Source: Clostridiaceae bacterium
GTDB taxonomy: Bacteria > Bacillota > Clostridia > DSM-8532
Reading direction: 5' to 3'
Assembly: GCA_012516065.1 (NCBI GenBank)
Contig: JAAYXD010000066.1
Coordinates: 1 to 36,418, forward strand
Length of the DNA: 36,418 bases
In this document: positions 1 through 8,189 of the stretch, in pieces
Position numbering within the stretch: the stretch's first letter is position 1
How the letters are laid out: every line of letters begins with the position of its first letter
The notes under the pieces: generated by a model
Seen by the model: only the letters and a program-made list of their open reading frames with translations
What the model was told of the DNA's origin: nothing
Database searches by the model: none
Translations under genes and position numbers: made by a program

Positions 1-12
1 ATATATAAATCA

Positions 13-41
13 TTGACATTTTATATGTAATATATAATACT
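13..41 (+). promoter_or_regulatory. possible promoter of the Gfo/Idh/MocA gene
   Basis: A perfect TTGACA (13-18) is followed after 17 bases by AATACT (36-41), four of six matches to the -10 consensus. A perfect TATAAT lies at 33-38 but only 14 bases from TTGACA. The whole segment is AT-rich, so one of these probably drives the first gene, but the exact -10 is uncertain. Confidence 0.35.
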
Positions 42-66
42 AACTAAAGAAAAGCTATGTAAACAA

Positions 67-1146
67 ATGGATGAGCGCTTTAAGCATTATCCCTTGCAGG
101 CGGCGGAATCCGATTTTTATGCCGGAAATGAAGGTGAAAAAGTGTTATCAGCTGCAGTGATTGGCTGCGGAAGAGTATTCCCAACGCATGCGGATGCGTT
201 AGTGAAATCCTCTTACGCGAAATTAAAGGCCGTAGTGGATATTGACGAAACAAGAGCCGGTGAGATGGCTGAAAAATATAACTGCGAACAGTATACGGAT
301 TATCGTGATGTTTTAACAAGAAAGGATATTGATGTAGTTCATATATGCACCCCTCATCATTTGCATTTCAGGATGGCTGTAGATGTGATGAACAGCGGTA
401 AACATGTTCTGCTCGAAAAACCCCTGGCTATCAATGTAGATGACGCGCAGAAAATAATAGAAACGGCAAAAACGACCGGGAAAAGCCTCGGTGTTTGCTT
501 CCAAAACCGATATAACCCGACATCGATCTGGATCAAGCAATTTCTTGATTCCGGCCGGGCCGGCAGAATAATCGGCTGCAGAGCGTTTTTAACATGGTAC
601 AGGGACGAAGAATATTACAAAAGCGAGCAGTGGAGAGGAACCTGGAGCATGGAAGGCGGAGGCGTTCTTATTAACCAGGCGCTCCACAGTATTGATTTGA
701 TACAATGGTTTATAGGTGAAGCGGACTGGCTGAAAGCATCAATAGATACGCGGCTGCTTAAAGGTGTAATTGAAGTCGAAGATACGGCCGAAATTACGAT
801 CGGTTTTAAAAATGGGGCGAAATGCCTTTTTTATGCATCCCTGTGTTACACAATGAACTCCCCTCTTTTTTTGGAACTGCACTGCGAAAACGCGGTTATA
901 ACGCTCAATGACGGTATTTATGTAACTTATTCCGACGGGAAGGAAGAGTTTATCCAAAATCCCGACAAAGTTTCAGGCAGCGTTGCATATTGGGGGCTAA
1001 GCCATGAAAAGCTGATAGAGGATTACTACGGCTGCCTGATCACAGGGAAAAGTTTCCTGATTGACGGTGAACAGGCAATCAAATCGCTTAAAATAGTAAA
1101 AGCGGCATATGAATCAAGCCGCACGGGCGAAACAATCGGACTTTAA
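67..1146 (+). CDS. Gfo/Idh/MocA family NAD(P)-dependent oxidoreductase
   Basis: Probably a cytoplasmic NAD(P)-dependent sugar or cyclitol dehydrogenase. The N-terminal Rossmann fold shows VIGCGRVFPTHADAL (about residues 31-45, GxGxxxxxH pattern). The family EKP motif is at 117-119 (HVLLEKPL), with its lysine expected to act in catalysis. The C-terminal domain has GGGVLINQALHSIDL (197-211), supplying the conserved His207 and Asp210. Length (359 aa) is normal. The ATG at 67 has no good ribosome binding site. A GTG at 142 has AAGGTG six bases upstream and would give a 334-aa protein starting VLSAAVIGCG, which fits the family start better, so the first 25 residues are doubtful. Substrate cannot be told from sequence. 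No partner gene of the same pathway is adjacent; the next gene has its own promoter. Confidence 0.88.
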   Translation: MDERFKHYPLQAAESDFYAGNEGEKVLSAAVIGCGRVFPTHADALVKSSYAKLKAVVDIDETRAGEMAEKYNCEQYTDYRDVLTRKDIDVVHICTPHHLHFRMAVDVMNSGKHVLLEKPLAINVDDAQKIIETAKTTGKSLGVCFQNRYNPTSIWIKQFLDSGRAGRIIGCRAFLTWYRDEEYYKSEQWRGTWSMEGGGVLINQALHSIDLIQWFIGEADWLKASIDTRLLKGVIEVEDTAEITIGFKNGAKCLFYASLCYTMNSPLFLELHCENAVITLNDGIYVTYSDGKEEFIQNPDKVSGSVAYWGLSHEKLIEDYYGCLITGKSFLIDGEQAIKSLKIVKAAYESSRTGETIGL

Positions 1147-1246
1147 AAAAGTAAATCGCACGGTCTGCGCTGATACATATAAAAAGCATTTTTTGAGAAC
1201 GAATAATAATGTGCCAGAAGTCGTAATTGATGAAAGAAACTTCTGT

Positions 1247-1275
1247 TTGTACAGGCACGCGTAAAGTGCTATAAT
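1247..1275 (+). promoter_or_regulatory. SigA-type promoter of ykuK-like gene
   Basis: TTGTAC (1247-1252), 17-base spacer, perfect TATAAT (1270-1275). The -35 lies in the 3' arm of an imperfect hairpin (GTGCC/AGAAG near 1211-1220 against CTTCT/GGCAC near 1240-1258). Confidence 0.65.
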
Positions 1276-1290
1276 TCATTTATAGTTTAC

Positions 1291-1310
1291 AGGATTTATA
1301 TATAAATCCT
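1291..1310. repeat. 20-bp perfect palindrome downstream of promoter
   Basis: AGGATTTATATATAAATCCT is its own exact reverse complement and starts 15 bases after the -10 hexamer, so it falls in the first transcribed bases. It could be a dimeric repressor operator or an RNA hairpin with a TATA loop. No regulator is assigned. Confidence 0.6.
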
Positions 1311-1362
1311 TAACACAGGGGTGATTGCAGACAGCCGGAACGGACGATCCGGCAGCGCAAAT

Positions 1363-1893
1363 ATGAGCTATTTTAATTCAACGCAAAAAAACATGAGCTT
1401 TGAAGATGTTTTGGAAAATATTGTACGGTTCATTAAGGCAAGTCCCGACAACAGGTACAGGCTTGCGGTAGGAACCGATTCCCAGGTTAAGGGAAGATAT
1501 ACGTGTTTTGCTACCGGAATCCATATACACAGGATTGGCCAGGGAGCATGGTGCTGCGTTGAAAAAAGGATTGAGCGCAAAAGGTACACGAGCCTGAAAG
1601 AGAAAATATCAATGGAAACCCTTATAACATATGATGTTGTTTTCAGGCTGAATGAACATTTAATTTATACGCTGTGCGAACTGACGGAAAATTACAAGAA
1701 TTTCGAGTTCAGGCTTGAAGCTCATATAGATATCGGAACCAGGGGCGAAACACGCAAGCTCATACGCGAGATGGTAGGGTACTTTGAAAGCATAGGAATA
1801 GACGCAAAAATCAAACCCGATTCTTTTGTGGCGTCAAGTTATGCCAACAGGTTCAGCAAAGCCATAAAGAAACAAAAGCACATAGCGGTCTGA
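1363..1893 (+). CDS. YkuK/DUF458 family RNase H-like protein
   Basis: The protein beginning MSYFNSTQKNMSFEDVL matches the start of the YkuK family (DUF458, predicted RNase H-like fold), whose members open with a similar FNS-x-T-x-K-x-x-F-E-D stretch. The GTDSQVKGRY segment (about 38-47) carries an acidic residue where RNase H folds have their first catalytic Asp. A second acidic cluster is EAHIDIGTRGETRKL, and the C-terminal SFVASSYANRFSK is also typical. A GTG at 1321 would extend the frame by 14 residues, but it lacks a spaced ribosome binding site and the extension is outside the family, so ATG 1363 is preferred. No strong Shine-Dalgarno is visible there either. About 176 aa, close to the Bacillus subtilis protein. 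Biological role is unknown. Confidence 0.8.
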   Translation: MSYFNSTQKNMSFEDVLENIVRFIKASPDNRYRLAVGTDSQVKGRYTCFATGIHIHRIGQGAWCCVEKRIERKRYTSLKEKISMETLITYDVVFRLNEHLIYTLCELTENYKNFEFRLEAHIDIGTRGETRKLIREMVGYFESIGIDAKIKPDSFVASSYANRFSKAIKKQKHIAV

Positions 1894-1968
1894 ATAGAAC
1901 TTTTATACGTATTTTCATATACAAAAGACGGCATATCATTCATTAGTTGTTCTAAATATTTACTTCCA

Positions 1969-1997
1969 TTGTATATCTTAAGCAGTAGAATTATAAT
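1969..1997 (+). promoter_or_regulatory. SigA-type promoter of response-regulator operon
   Basis: TTGTAT (1969-1974), 17-base spacer, perfect TATAAT (1992-1997), about 97 bases upstream of the ATG at 2094. The leader has a GC-rich patch near 2040-2056 but no riboswitch class that I can recognise. Confidence 0.65.
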
Positions 1998-2093
1998 ATA
2001 ATATAAATATAGACAGAGAGAGAAGTGTTACGGCACTGACCCGGCAGCGGCCGCGTAATACCGAATAAAAACAGCCTTGAGGCGAATGGAGAA

Positions 2094-3026
2094 ATGTTCA
2101 ATAAAAAAATACTTGTTGTGGAAGATACTGAGCTTATGCAGCGCCTGATATGCGATATTCTTAGAAAAGAAGGGTATGAGGTTTATTCGGCGTATTCCGG
2201 AGAAGAAGGGCTCGACATGGTGTCAGCGGTAAAACCTGACTTGATAATACTCGACATAGTTATGCCAGGCATCAGCGGGTTTGACGTGTGCAGGATACTG
2301 CGCGCCGACGAAAGCAATAACCTTATACCTATTATAATGCTTACGGCGCAGGACAGCGAAGACGATAAACTTATTGGTTTGGAAATGGGGGCCGACGATT
2401 ATATCGTAAAGCCGTTTACCAGCAGAGAACTTGTCAGCCGCGTGAGAAACACGCTTGTAAGAATTGAGAGGAACCGTCTTGCAAACCCGTTAACGGGTTT
2501 ATGCGGAAATATTGAGATACAAACCGAGCTAAACCACAGGCTTGCGAATAACAGGCAGGTAGCATTCATTCACGGCGATATCGATAATTTTAAGTCTTTC
2601 AATGATGTCTACGGGTTCGCGAAAGGCGATTCTGCAATCAAACTGACCGCCGATATTATCCGCGACGCGGTGCAGATGGCGGGAAACCGGGATGATTTTA
2701 TAGGCCATATCGGCGGGGACGATTTTATTGTCATTACATCGTGGGACAAGTATGAAGCAATATGTAAGCTGATTATAGAGGATTTTGACGAAAAAATCAT
2801 TAATTTGTATAATGAAAAAGACAGGAAAAACGGATACATAATAACGAAAAATCGATTAGGACAGATGAAAAAGTTTCCGATAATAACTATTTCTCTGGCC
2901 GTTGTAACAAATGAGAACATAAAATATGAAAATTATCTGCAGGTTGCGGAAGTAGCCGCGGAAATTAAGAAACATGTAAAGGAATTGGCTGGAAGCAACT
3001 ACTTGAAAGATAGGAGAAACGGATAA
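2094..3026 (+). CDS. response regulator with GGDEF-like domain (GGDDF)
   Basis: N-terminal receiver domain (about 1-122): acidic pair E10/D11, phosphoacceptor D54 in LIILDIVMPG, T84 and K106 (YIVKPF). The C-terminal half is a diguanylate-cyclase-type domain. GDIDNFKSFNDVYGFAKGD (161-179) keeps the metal-binding and guanine-contacting residues. The signature reads GGDDF (207-211) instead of GG(D/E)EF. The inhibitory I-site arginine is replaced (NRDD just upstream), so product inhibition by c-di-GMP is unlikely. Whether it makes c-di-GMP is open, because the fourth signature position is shortened from Glu to Asp. GGAG lies very close to the ATG and GAGG sits farther upstream. No sensor kinase is nearby. 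The stop overlaps the next gene's ATG by one base, so the two are translationally coupled. Confidence 0.85.
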   Translation: MFNKKILVVEDTELMQRLICDILRKEGYEVYSAYSGEEGLDMVSAVKPDLIILDIVMPGISGFDVCRILRADESNNLIPIIMLTAQDSEDDKLIGLEMGADDYIVKPFTSRELVSRVRNTLVRIERNRLANPLTGLCGNIEIQTELNHRLANNRQVAFIHGDIDNFKSFNDVYGFAKGDSAIKLTADIIRDAVQMAGNRDDFIGHIGGDDFIVITSWDKYEAICKLIIEDFDEKIINLYNEKDRKNGYIITKNRLGQMKKFPIITISLAVVTNENIKYENYLQVAEVAAEIKKHVKELAGSNYLKDRRNG

Positions 3027-3601
3027 TGGATAACAAAATCAGCTCACAGATTAAAAGAGCGCTAAGGGTAACCGGTGATTACTTCGTTTCGCTAATCATA
3101 TTTGCGGTTTTTTCATCAGTTGTATTCGGAATTGCAAAAGAAAATATTGAAAAAGGGATTTATATTTTCTCAATTGTTATTTTCCTTATCATGTTTTCAC
3201 TGATATATACGAATATGAGCGATATTGCCTTCAGGGAGAAGCGTCCCCAGTACAATTTAAATCCTCCTCCGTATAAAGGTTTTTTATACGGCCTTATCGG
3301 GACCGTCCCTATTTTTATTATTCAACTGCTGTATTATTTTGCGGATGTGGTTTTATTTATCCCAAAAGAGTATTTAACGATAAAAAGGCGTGTCCTTCAG
3401 GCATTTACCGGCCCGCTTTACTGGCTGGCGAAATTAATATCACACGATACGTGGGCTTACCATGTTGTTCTATTGGTTATTCCTGTCATTGCGGGATTGG
3501 GTTATCTTGCCGGCCACTATGAATTCTATATAACGAAAAAACTCAAAATATTCAATAAAATCAAGGGCAAAAATGAAAAGAAACAAAAAATAAAAAAATA
3601 A
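3026..3601 (+). CDS. polytopic membrane protein of unknown function
   Basis: 191 aa with about four hydrophobic segments (roughly 20-36, 44-62, 87-108 and 147-165) and a very basic C-terminal tail (KKLKIFNKIKGKNEKKQKIKK region). No catalytic motif is seen. Its ATG overlaps the stop codon of the GGDEF-like response regulator (TAATG), which implies co-translation and perhaps a functional link between signalling and this membrane protein. I do not recognise the family. Confidence 0.75.
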   Translation: MDNKISSQIKRALRVTGDYFVSLIIFAVFSSVVFGIAKENIEKGIYIFSIVIFLIMFSLIYTNMSDIAFREKRPQYNLNPPPYKGFLYGLIGTVPIFIIQLLYYFADVVLFIPKEYLTIKRRVLQAFTGPLYWLAKLISHDTWAYHVVLLVIPVIAGLGYLAGHYEFYITKKLKIFNKIKGKNEKKQKIKK

Positions 3602-3692
3602 AAATTCCATCGCCGCAAGTAAAATTATTAAGTATATTGCCAACCCTTCCTTGAATATGTTAGTACAAATGAAACAAAGGACGGGGTGTGCA

Positions 3693-4442
3693 ATGATTCT
3701 GCTGGTTAAAAAAAGCAATCTGACTCTCATTATACTGATATTTTTACTTTCTATTGCGGTGTATAGTTTAAACCTGGGTGATGAGGCGGAAGCAACTCCT
3801 GCTTCGTCAATAGCAAGTCTGGGTACGGTGATTGTCGATGCCGGCCACGGCGGCGAGGACCCGGGAAAAGTTAGCACTTATTCGGGAGTGAAAGAAAAAG
3901 ATCTTTCCCTCGCCATCGCGAAACTGTTGGCAAAACAGCTTGAGGCGGCGGGGTATAAGGTTATTATGACGCGCGAGGAAGATAAACTCGTTTACAGGGA
4001 AGGTACAACCGAAATTTTTGATAAAAGGAAGCAGGATCTTACAAGAAGGAAAGAAATAATGGATAACAGCGGCGCGGACATAGTAGTAAGCATTCATTTA
4101 AACGATTTCGGCCAAAGCCAGTACTACGGGGCACAGGTATTTTACCCGCCGAATTCGGAAGAGAGCAGGCTTCTGGCCGTTAATGTGCAAAATGCGCTGC
4201 GCGAAGGAGTCGATCCGTCCAACAAACGCGAAGCCCTTGTAAAAAGCGAGCCGATTGTAATACTGCGGGATTTAAAAACCCCTACGATTATTGTTGAATG
4301 CGGGTTTTTGTCAAATAAAAAGGAAGAGCAGAATTTAAGAAATGAGAACTATCAAATAAAAATAGCAAAAGCAATTAAGACGGGAATTGATAATTACTTT
4401 TCCGGCAAGGCCGGAAAAAGCAGCGAAGATACCGCAGAATAA
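3693..4442 (+). CDS. cwlD: N-acetylmuramoyl-L-alanine amidase (Amidase_3), CwlD-like
   Basis: Zinc amidase that cleaves stem peptides from muramic acid. CwlD homologues act in muramic-delta-lactam formation in the spore cortex. The start chosen (ATG 3693) has GGGGTG five bases upstream; an in-frame TTG at 3651 and ATG at 3669 lack one. An N-terminal membrane anchor or signal spans about 8-27. The Amidase_3 domain shows H52 in DAGHGGEDPG, E68 in VKEKDLSLAIA, H135 in VSIHLN and E202 in IVECGFLSN: the three zinc ligands and the catalytic glutamate. The stretch DPSNKREALVKSEPIVILRD and the length (249 aa; B. subtilis CwlD is 237) favour CwlD over generic amidases. It lies 91 bases after the membrane protein, possibly in the same transcript. 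Confidence 0.85.
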   Translation: MILLVKKSNLTLIILIFLLSIAVYSLNLGDEAEATPASSIASLGTVIVDAGHGGEDPGKVSTYSGVKEKDLSLAIAKLLAKQLEAAGYKVIMTREEDKLVYREGTTEIFDKRKQDLTRRKEIMDNSGADIVVSIHLNDFGQSQYYGAQVFYPPNSEESRLLAVNVQNALREGVDPSNKREALVKSEPIVILRDLKTPTIIVECGFLSNKKEEQNLRNENYQIKIAKAIKTGIDNYFSGKAGKSSEDTAE

Positions 4443-4477
4443 TGTTTTGTAAAGAAATTTTAATATTTGCACGATAA

Positions 4478-4506
4478 TTGTATTTGAAGATACTTTTAGA
4501 TATAAC
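4478..4506 (+). promoter_or_regulatory. SigA-type promoter of the TPR membrane protein gene
   Basis: TTGTAT (4478-4483), exactly 17 bases, TATAAC (4501-4506), 34 bases before the ATG at 4540. Confidence 0.6.
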
Positions 4507-4539
4507 GGACTGCAAAGGATAAAACAGGAGTGTTGAGAA

Positions 4540-5790
4540 ATGCATTTGTATACATATGTTTCAATTTTGGCTGTACTGATTACCACCGTTATCCTTTACA
4601 TAATTTTCCGGCAGAATAATCTAAAGGATAGCAGGTATCATATCGGCCTGTTGATTAGCGCAATAATAGCCCTTATTGCAAGCCTGTTTTTACCTAAAAT
4701 CGTTTCGGTTATAACGGTTGACTGGGCATTGCAATTTGTATTGGCTTTCTTTATTGCGCTTCTTGCATACATAACATTAATTTTCATTGTTATGATGCTT
4801 GTGGCAGCCATACTTCCAAAAGAAAAATCGGATAAGCTGGCTGAAAAATGGGAGAAATGGAAGACTGCAAGAAAAGAGAGAAAAGCTGAAAAGCAAAAGA
4901 AAACGGATGAAAACACCGGTTCCGTGCCGCAGGCTGCTGATGACTTAAAACAGCAGGAGCCGGTTTTAAAGAATATATTCATTAACAAGTTCTCTTTGAA
5001 AAAAGATAAAGACATGGATGAGAAAGAACCTGAAGGGGATATTTTGCAGGAAATGCCGTCGGAAGAAACGGAACCTGCTGAGAATGCGATGCAGGAAGCA
5101 CCGGCTGAAGAAACGGGATATACAGGGGAAAGTACGCATGAATCACCGGCTGAAGGAGCAGAACCGGAGTATATGCCCGTAAGTTCCGAGCCGTTGGCAA
5201 GCGAACCGGAAGTTCCTGCCGGTGCCGATGATGAATTCACCGCCCGTGAAGAACAAGATATTATGTCTGAAGATTCCTATGAAACAAGTGAAGAACGGGA
5301 GACTGAAACGATCATTTTTGAAGAACCGCACGCGGAGGAAATGCACGAAGCCGCGGAGCATGGATTTCCTTATGATACAGAAAAATCCGAAATATACGGA
5401 ATTTCCCAGGATAATTTAGTAGAAAAAGGGGAAAACACTGAAAAAAATGTTGACACATCTGATAATATTGATAAAATGGGATTAGACACAGTAACGGACT
5501 CCATTGAACTGTCACCTGTCCAATTAAGCTTGGAGGAACTGCTTGATCGGGCATTTCTGTTAAAGCTGGAAGGAAGAGAACTGGAAGCTGCATCGCTCTA
5601 TATAGACGCTCTTGATATGAAACCCGATACCGAAGTTGCGTTCTGGATTGTTTTGGATATATGCGTTATTTATAAAAATTTCGGACAAGCAGAACTGGCT
5701 GCGGAAATACTTCAAGCCTATATGGATGAATTTGATGATCTATTGGGTAATGAGGTGAAAGAACAAATTATGCAAAGCCTGTATTCCTAA
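4540..5790 (+). CDS. 3-TM protein with acidic repeat linker and TPR-like C-terminus
   Basis: 416 aa of three parts. Residues 1-91 form three transmembrane segments (about 4-23, 34-54 and 63-91). A Lys/Glu-rich stretch follows (KLAEKWEKWKTARKERKAEKQKK, about 99-121), then a long acidic low-complexity linker (about 145-300) with loose repeats of the type QEAPAEETGY / HESPAEGAEP. The C-terminus (about 330-416) looks like one or two tetratricopeptide helices-pairs: LLDRAFLLKLEGRELEAASLYIDAL then AELAAEILQAYMDEF. It is probably anchored with the TPR end on the inside, as a scaffold. An AGGAG precedes the ATG by nine bases. It is followed after 58 bases by the PRC-barrel gene, likely one operon. 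I do not recognise a named family. Confidence 0.75.
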   Translation: MHLYTYVSILAVLITTVILYIIFRQNNLKDSRYHIGLLISAIIALIASLFLPKIVSVITVDWALQFVLAFFIALLAYITLIFIVMMLVAAILPKEKSDKLAEKWEKWKTARKERKAEKQKKTDENTGSVPQAADDLKQQEPVLKNIFINKFSLKKDKDMDEKEPEGDILQEMPSEETEPAENAMQEAPAEETGYTGESTHESPAEGAEPEYMPVSSEPLASEPEVPAGADDEFTAREEQDIMSEDSYETSEERETETIIFEEPHAEEMHEAAEHGFPYDTEKSEIYGISQDNLVEKGENTEKNVDTSDNIDKMGLDTVTDSIELSPVQLSLEELLDRAFLLKLEGRELEAASLYIDALDMKPDTEVAFWIVLDICVIYKNFGQAELAAEILQAYMDEFDDLLGNEVKEQIMQSLYS

Positions 5791-5848
5791 ATAAGCTTTG
5801 CACCAGGGTATCATAGCAGGCCGGAAAACCATAAGGGGGTTACTGGGA

Positions 5849-6739
5849 ATGAAAAAGTCGCAACAGATTATAGGGCTGCCGATAATCAGCATATCTGATG
5901 GCAATGAAGTTGGAAAAGTAAAAAATATAATTATTAATTCCGAGAAGGGTACAATAGACTATTTCGTGGTAGACAGCGGAATTCAGGCTCTTAGCACAAG
6001 GGTGATTCCAACGGCAAATGTTTTGGGCATCGGGGAATATGCGATGACTATTCTGAATCCGGAAGCTATTAGCGATATAAGCAAAATTCCCGCAGCAATC
6101 GAACTGTTGCAGAAAAATATAACAGTGAAGGAAACGAAGGTATTAACAAAAAAGGGCAGCCTTATAGGAGAAACAGGGGATATATTCATCGATGTCGACA
6201 ACGGCTGCCTTATTGTTGGAATTGAGTATATTGCGGATATTACGCAGAAAAAAGTGCGCATAATACCAAGATCCTCCGTTATAACGTACGGGAAAACCCT
6301 GCTTGTTGTTGAAGATGATATCCATGACAAGCTCTGCGACGATCCTTCCTCATTAGCCGAAAGCATCGGGCTCAATTTCTCCGCTTCAGCAGCGGAAGCC
6401 GCTGTTTACACGGAAAGCGCGCAGACCGGGCTGGAGGAAGAATATACATCAAGCGACTTTTGGCAGGAACCGCAGAAACCGGTAACAGAAGAATCAGCAT
6501 ACACTATTTCCGGCGGTGCGCGGCAGGAAGCTGAGAGACATGAAACCAGAAGCAGTGCCGCGGAATTATTTGAAGAGAGGCAGCGCCAATATCTGAGAGG
6601 GAGAAAAGCCACAAGGCAGATCACGGACAACTTTGGCAACACGATAATTAACGCGGGTGAAATAATTACCGATGAAATAATAGACAGGGCGAAGCAAAGC
6701 GGAAAACTTATCGAACTTGTAATGAACAATGAAGCATAG
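5849..6739 (+). CDS. PRC-barrel domain protein
   Basis: The start at ATG 5849 is supported by AAGGGGG upstream; the in-frame TTG at 5798 has no ribosome binding site. The N-terminal 80 residues are a PRC-barrel (IIGLPIISISDGNEVGKVKN, FVVDSG, VIPTANVLGIG). A second similar module follows at about 95-165 (KKGSLIGETGDIFIDVDNG, RIIPRSSVITYGK). The middle (about 180-250) is a Glu/Ser-rich linker. The C-terminal segment (QITDNFGNTIINAGEIITDEI) is another small conserved-looking beta module. PRC-barrels occur in ribosome maturation, photosynthetic and sporulation (YlmC/YmxH) proteins; no membrane segment is seen here. Exact role unknown. Confidence 0.8.
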   Translation: MKKSQQIIGLPIISISDGNEVGKVKNIIINSEKGTIDYFVVDSGIQALSTRVIPTANVLGIGEYAMTILNPEAISDISKIPAAIELLQKNITVKETKVLTKKGSLIGETGDIFIDVDNGCLIVGIEYIADITQKKVRIIPRSSVITYGKTLLVVEDDIHDKLCDDPSSLAESIGLNFSASAAEAAVYTESAQTGLEEEYTSSDFWQEPQKPVTEESAYTISGGARQEAERHETRSSAAELFEERQRQYLRGRKATRQITDNFGNTIINAGEIITDEIIDRAKQSGKLIELVMNNEA

Positions 6740-6756
6740 TTTCGGATCCAAAAATG

Positions 6757-6787
6757 ACGGGAATGCTCAACAAGCTCCCGTTTGTTT
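6757..6787 (+). terminator. possible intrinsic terminator after PRC-barrel gene
   Basis: ACGGGA (6757-6762) pairs with TCCCGT (6776-6781), with an inner GCT/AGC helix, followed by TTTGTTT. A second hairpin, GGCC...GGCC with GGA/TCC, lies at 6799-6820. The U-tract is interrupted, so termination may be partial. Confidence 0.5.
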
Positions 6788-6829
6788 GCGTAAGACCGGG
6801 CCGGGAGAATAATCCTGGCCTTATTTAAT

Positions 6830-8140
6830 ATGGGGTTGGTGTTGGTGTTAAAGTCTAAAAACTTCAGATTCTGGTTTTGCATTTTCGCAGTACAAATCAT
6901 AGTTGCATGTATGGTTCCGACTGCGGTGCTTTTATCGCTTCCCCCGTCCGAGATGCAGGTTTACCTGGATATAGCGGGCATTTCCGTCAGCGGTGCCGAT
7001 ATATCCGAAGCAAAGGACATTCTCGAACGGCATTTCCGCGAGATTATTGAAAAAGGCGGACTCATTTTTGAATCGGACGGCAAACAGGAAAAAATCCCGT
7101 ATACAGGTTTTGAACTGCAGATTGATATACAGGGCTTATTCGAGCAAGTTGAAAAAGGCCGGTTCGGGAACCGCTATTTTCAGATGATCGGAAAAACAGA
7201 CGGATACACGGGCGGGTATATCCCCGAAGTATATTACAACGAAGCGAAACTGAAGAGCATTGTAATGGAAATGGAAGACTTTTTCTATCAACAGCCGGTC
7301 AATGCCGGGATCACTTTATCCGACGGCAGTTTATCCGTATACGAACACCAAAACGGTTTTAAACTCGATGCTTCGAAAACGCTTGAATACATAAAAGAGA
7401 AAATAACAACGGATACATCGAAAGAAATTATAATATCAAAAGACACTACCCCGGGTTTGTTTAATGTGATAGAACCTGAATACACAGCGGATGAACTTGC
7501 CGGATTTACGCAGATATATGCCGTAGAACGGGGAAAACTTCCGGAGGGAACAGCGGAGAATTTTAAAGAGGCGGCATCTCATACGGATTACTATATAATA
7601 GGCTCCGGCCGGACAATATCTTTTAAGGAGGATATGCCGATATTTGCCGGGTTGAAAGATTTGAATACAATCCTCGCATCAGCGCTGTATAAAGCAATAC
7701 TTCCTTTTGAGGATATCAAGGTTACGTGGAGAAAGCCGTCGGCCCAGCCCATTTCCGGGATTGAGGCGGGCTTTGAAGTAAGCCTTGAAGACGAAGGCGA
7801 TCTGAAATTTCTGAATGATTCGGCTGATGAAATTGCAATAGTGTTCCAGGTAAATGAAAACAATGAATGGATTATCGCAGTAGCCGGCAAACCGGGACTT
7901 AAAGCCGGGGAAATAAAAACCGAAAAAACAAGAATAACTCCGCCCGTAATATATTCACAGGACAATACCCTGCCCGAAAAAGAACAAAAAGTGGTTGAAC
8001 CGGGAAAGGACGGTTTGTCCGTTAAGGTTTACAGGGTTTTAAACGGTGACTCCGTAATGCTGTATGAGGATGTCTACCCTCCTGTGGAAAGGGTTATTTC
8101 GATTGGTTCCGGCGTAAAGAAAGCCGACATCATCAAATAG
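6830..8140 (+). CDS. VanW/YoaR-type exported protein with degenerate VanW core
   Basis: An N-terminal signal/anchor (about 12-38) is followed by the YoaR-type region. That region includes a peptidoglycan-binding-like (PG_binding_4) segment at about 120-205 that ends in SVYEHQNGFKLDASKTLEYI. Residues about 255-353 align by position with a VanW domain (RTISFKEDMPIFAG, ASALYKAIL, DLKFLNDSADEIAI, WIIAVAG). The invariant GGGVCQVSSTLYNAA signature is missing, reduced to KDLNTILASALYKAIL. The last 50 residues resemble the G5-like tail of VanW proteins. It is a paralogue of the intact gene at 25734-27344. The start is uncertain: ATG 6830 lacks a good ribosome binding site, and GTG codons at 6839 and 6845 follow a GGGG. 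Likely extracytoplasmic. Confidence 0.75.
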   Translation: MGLVLVLKSKNFRFWFCIFAVQIIVACMVPTAVLLSLPPSEMQVYLDIAGISVSGADISEAKDILERHFREIIEKGGLIFESDGKQEKIPYTGFELQIDIQGLFEQVEKGRFGNRYFQMIGKTDGYTGGYIPEVYYNEAKLKSIVMEMEDFFYQQPVNAGITLSDGSLSVYEHQNGFKLDASKTLEYIKEKITTDTSKEIIISKDTTPGLFNVIEPEYTADELAGFTQIYAVERGKLPEGTAENFKEAASHTDYYIIGSGRTISFKEDMPIFAGLKDLNTILASALYKAILPFEDIKVTWRKPSAQPISGIEAGFEVSLEDEGDLKFLNDSADEIAIVFQVNENNEWIIAVAGKPGLKAGEIKTEKTRITPPVIYSQDNTLPEKEQKVVEPGKDGLSVKVYRVLNGDSVMLYEDVYPPVERVISIGSGVKKADIIK

Positions 8141-8142
8141 GG

Positions 8143-8171
8143 AAACCGGACGTTCCGGTTTTTCTATTTTT
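8143..8171 (+). terminator. intrinsic terminator of the VanW-like gene
   Basis: Perfect 8-bp stem AAACCGGA (8143-8150) / TCCGGTTT (8154-8161) around a 3-base loop, followed by the T-rich tract TTCTATTTTTT. It lies three bases after the stop codon and 19 bases before the convergent sleB stop. Confidence 0.85.
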
Positions 8172-8189
8172 TCTGTACTTCCTTATCAG

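Noticed and set aside
2020-2093. Leader of the GGDEF-like regulator, checked for a c-di-GMP (GEMM) riboswitch
   Set aside because: No recognisable GEMM core sequence or helix arrangement was seen.
4638-5240. 200-codon minus-strand frame opposite the TPR protein
   Set aside because: Ser/Ala-rich antisense translation of the acidic repeat linker; no start signal.
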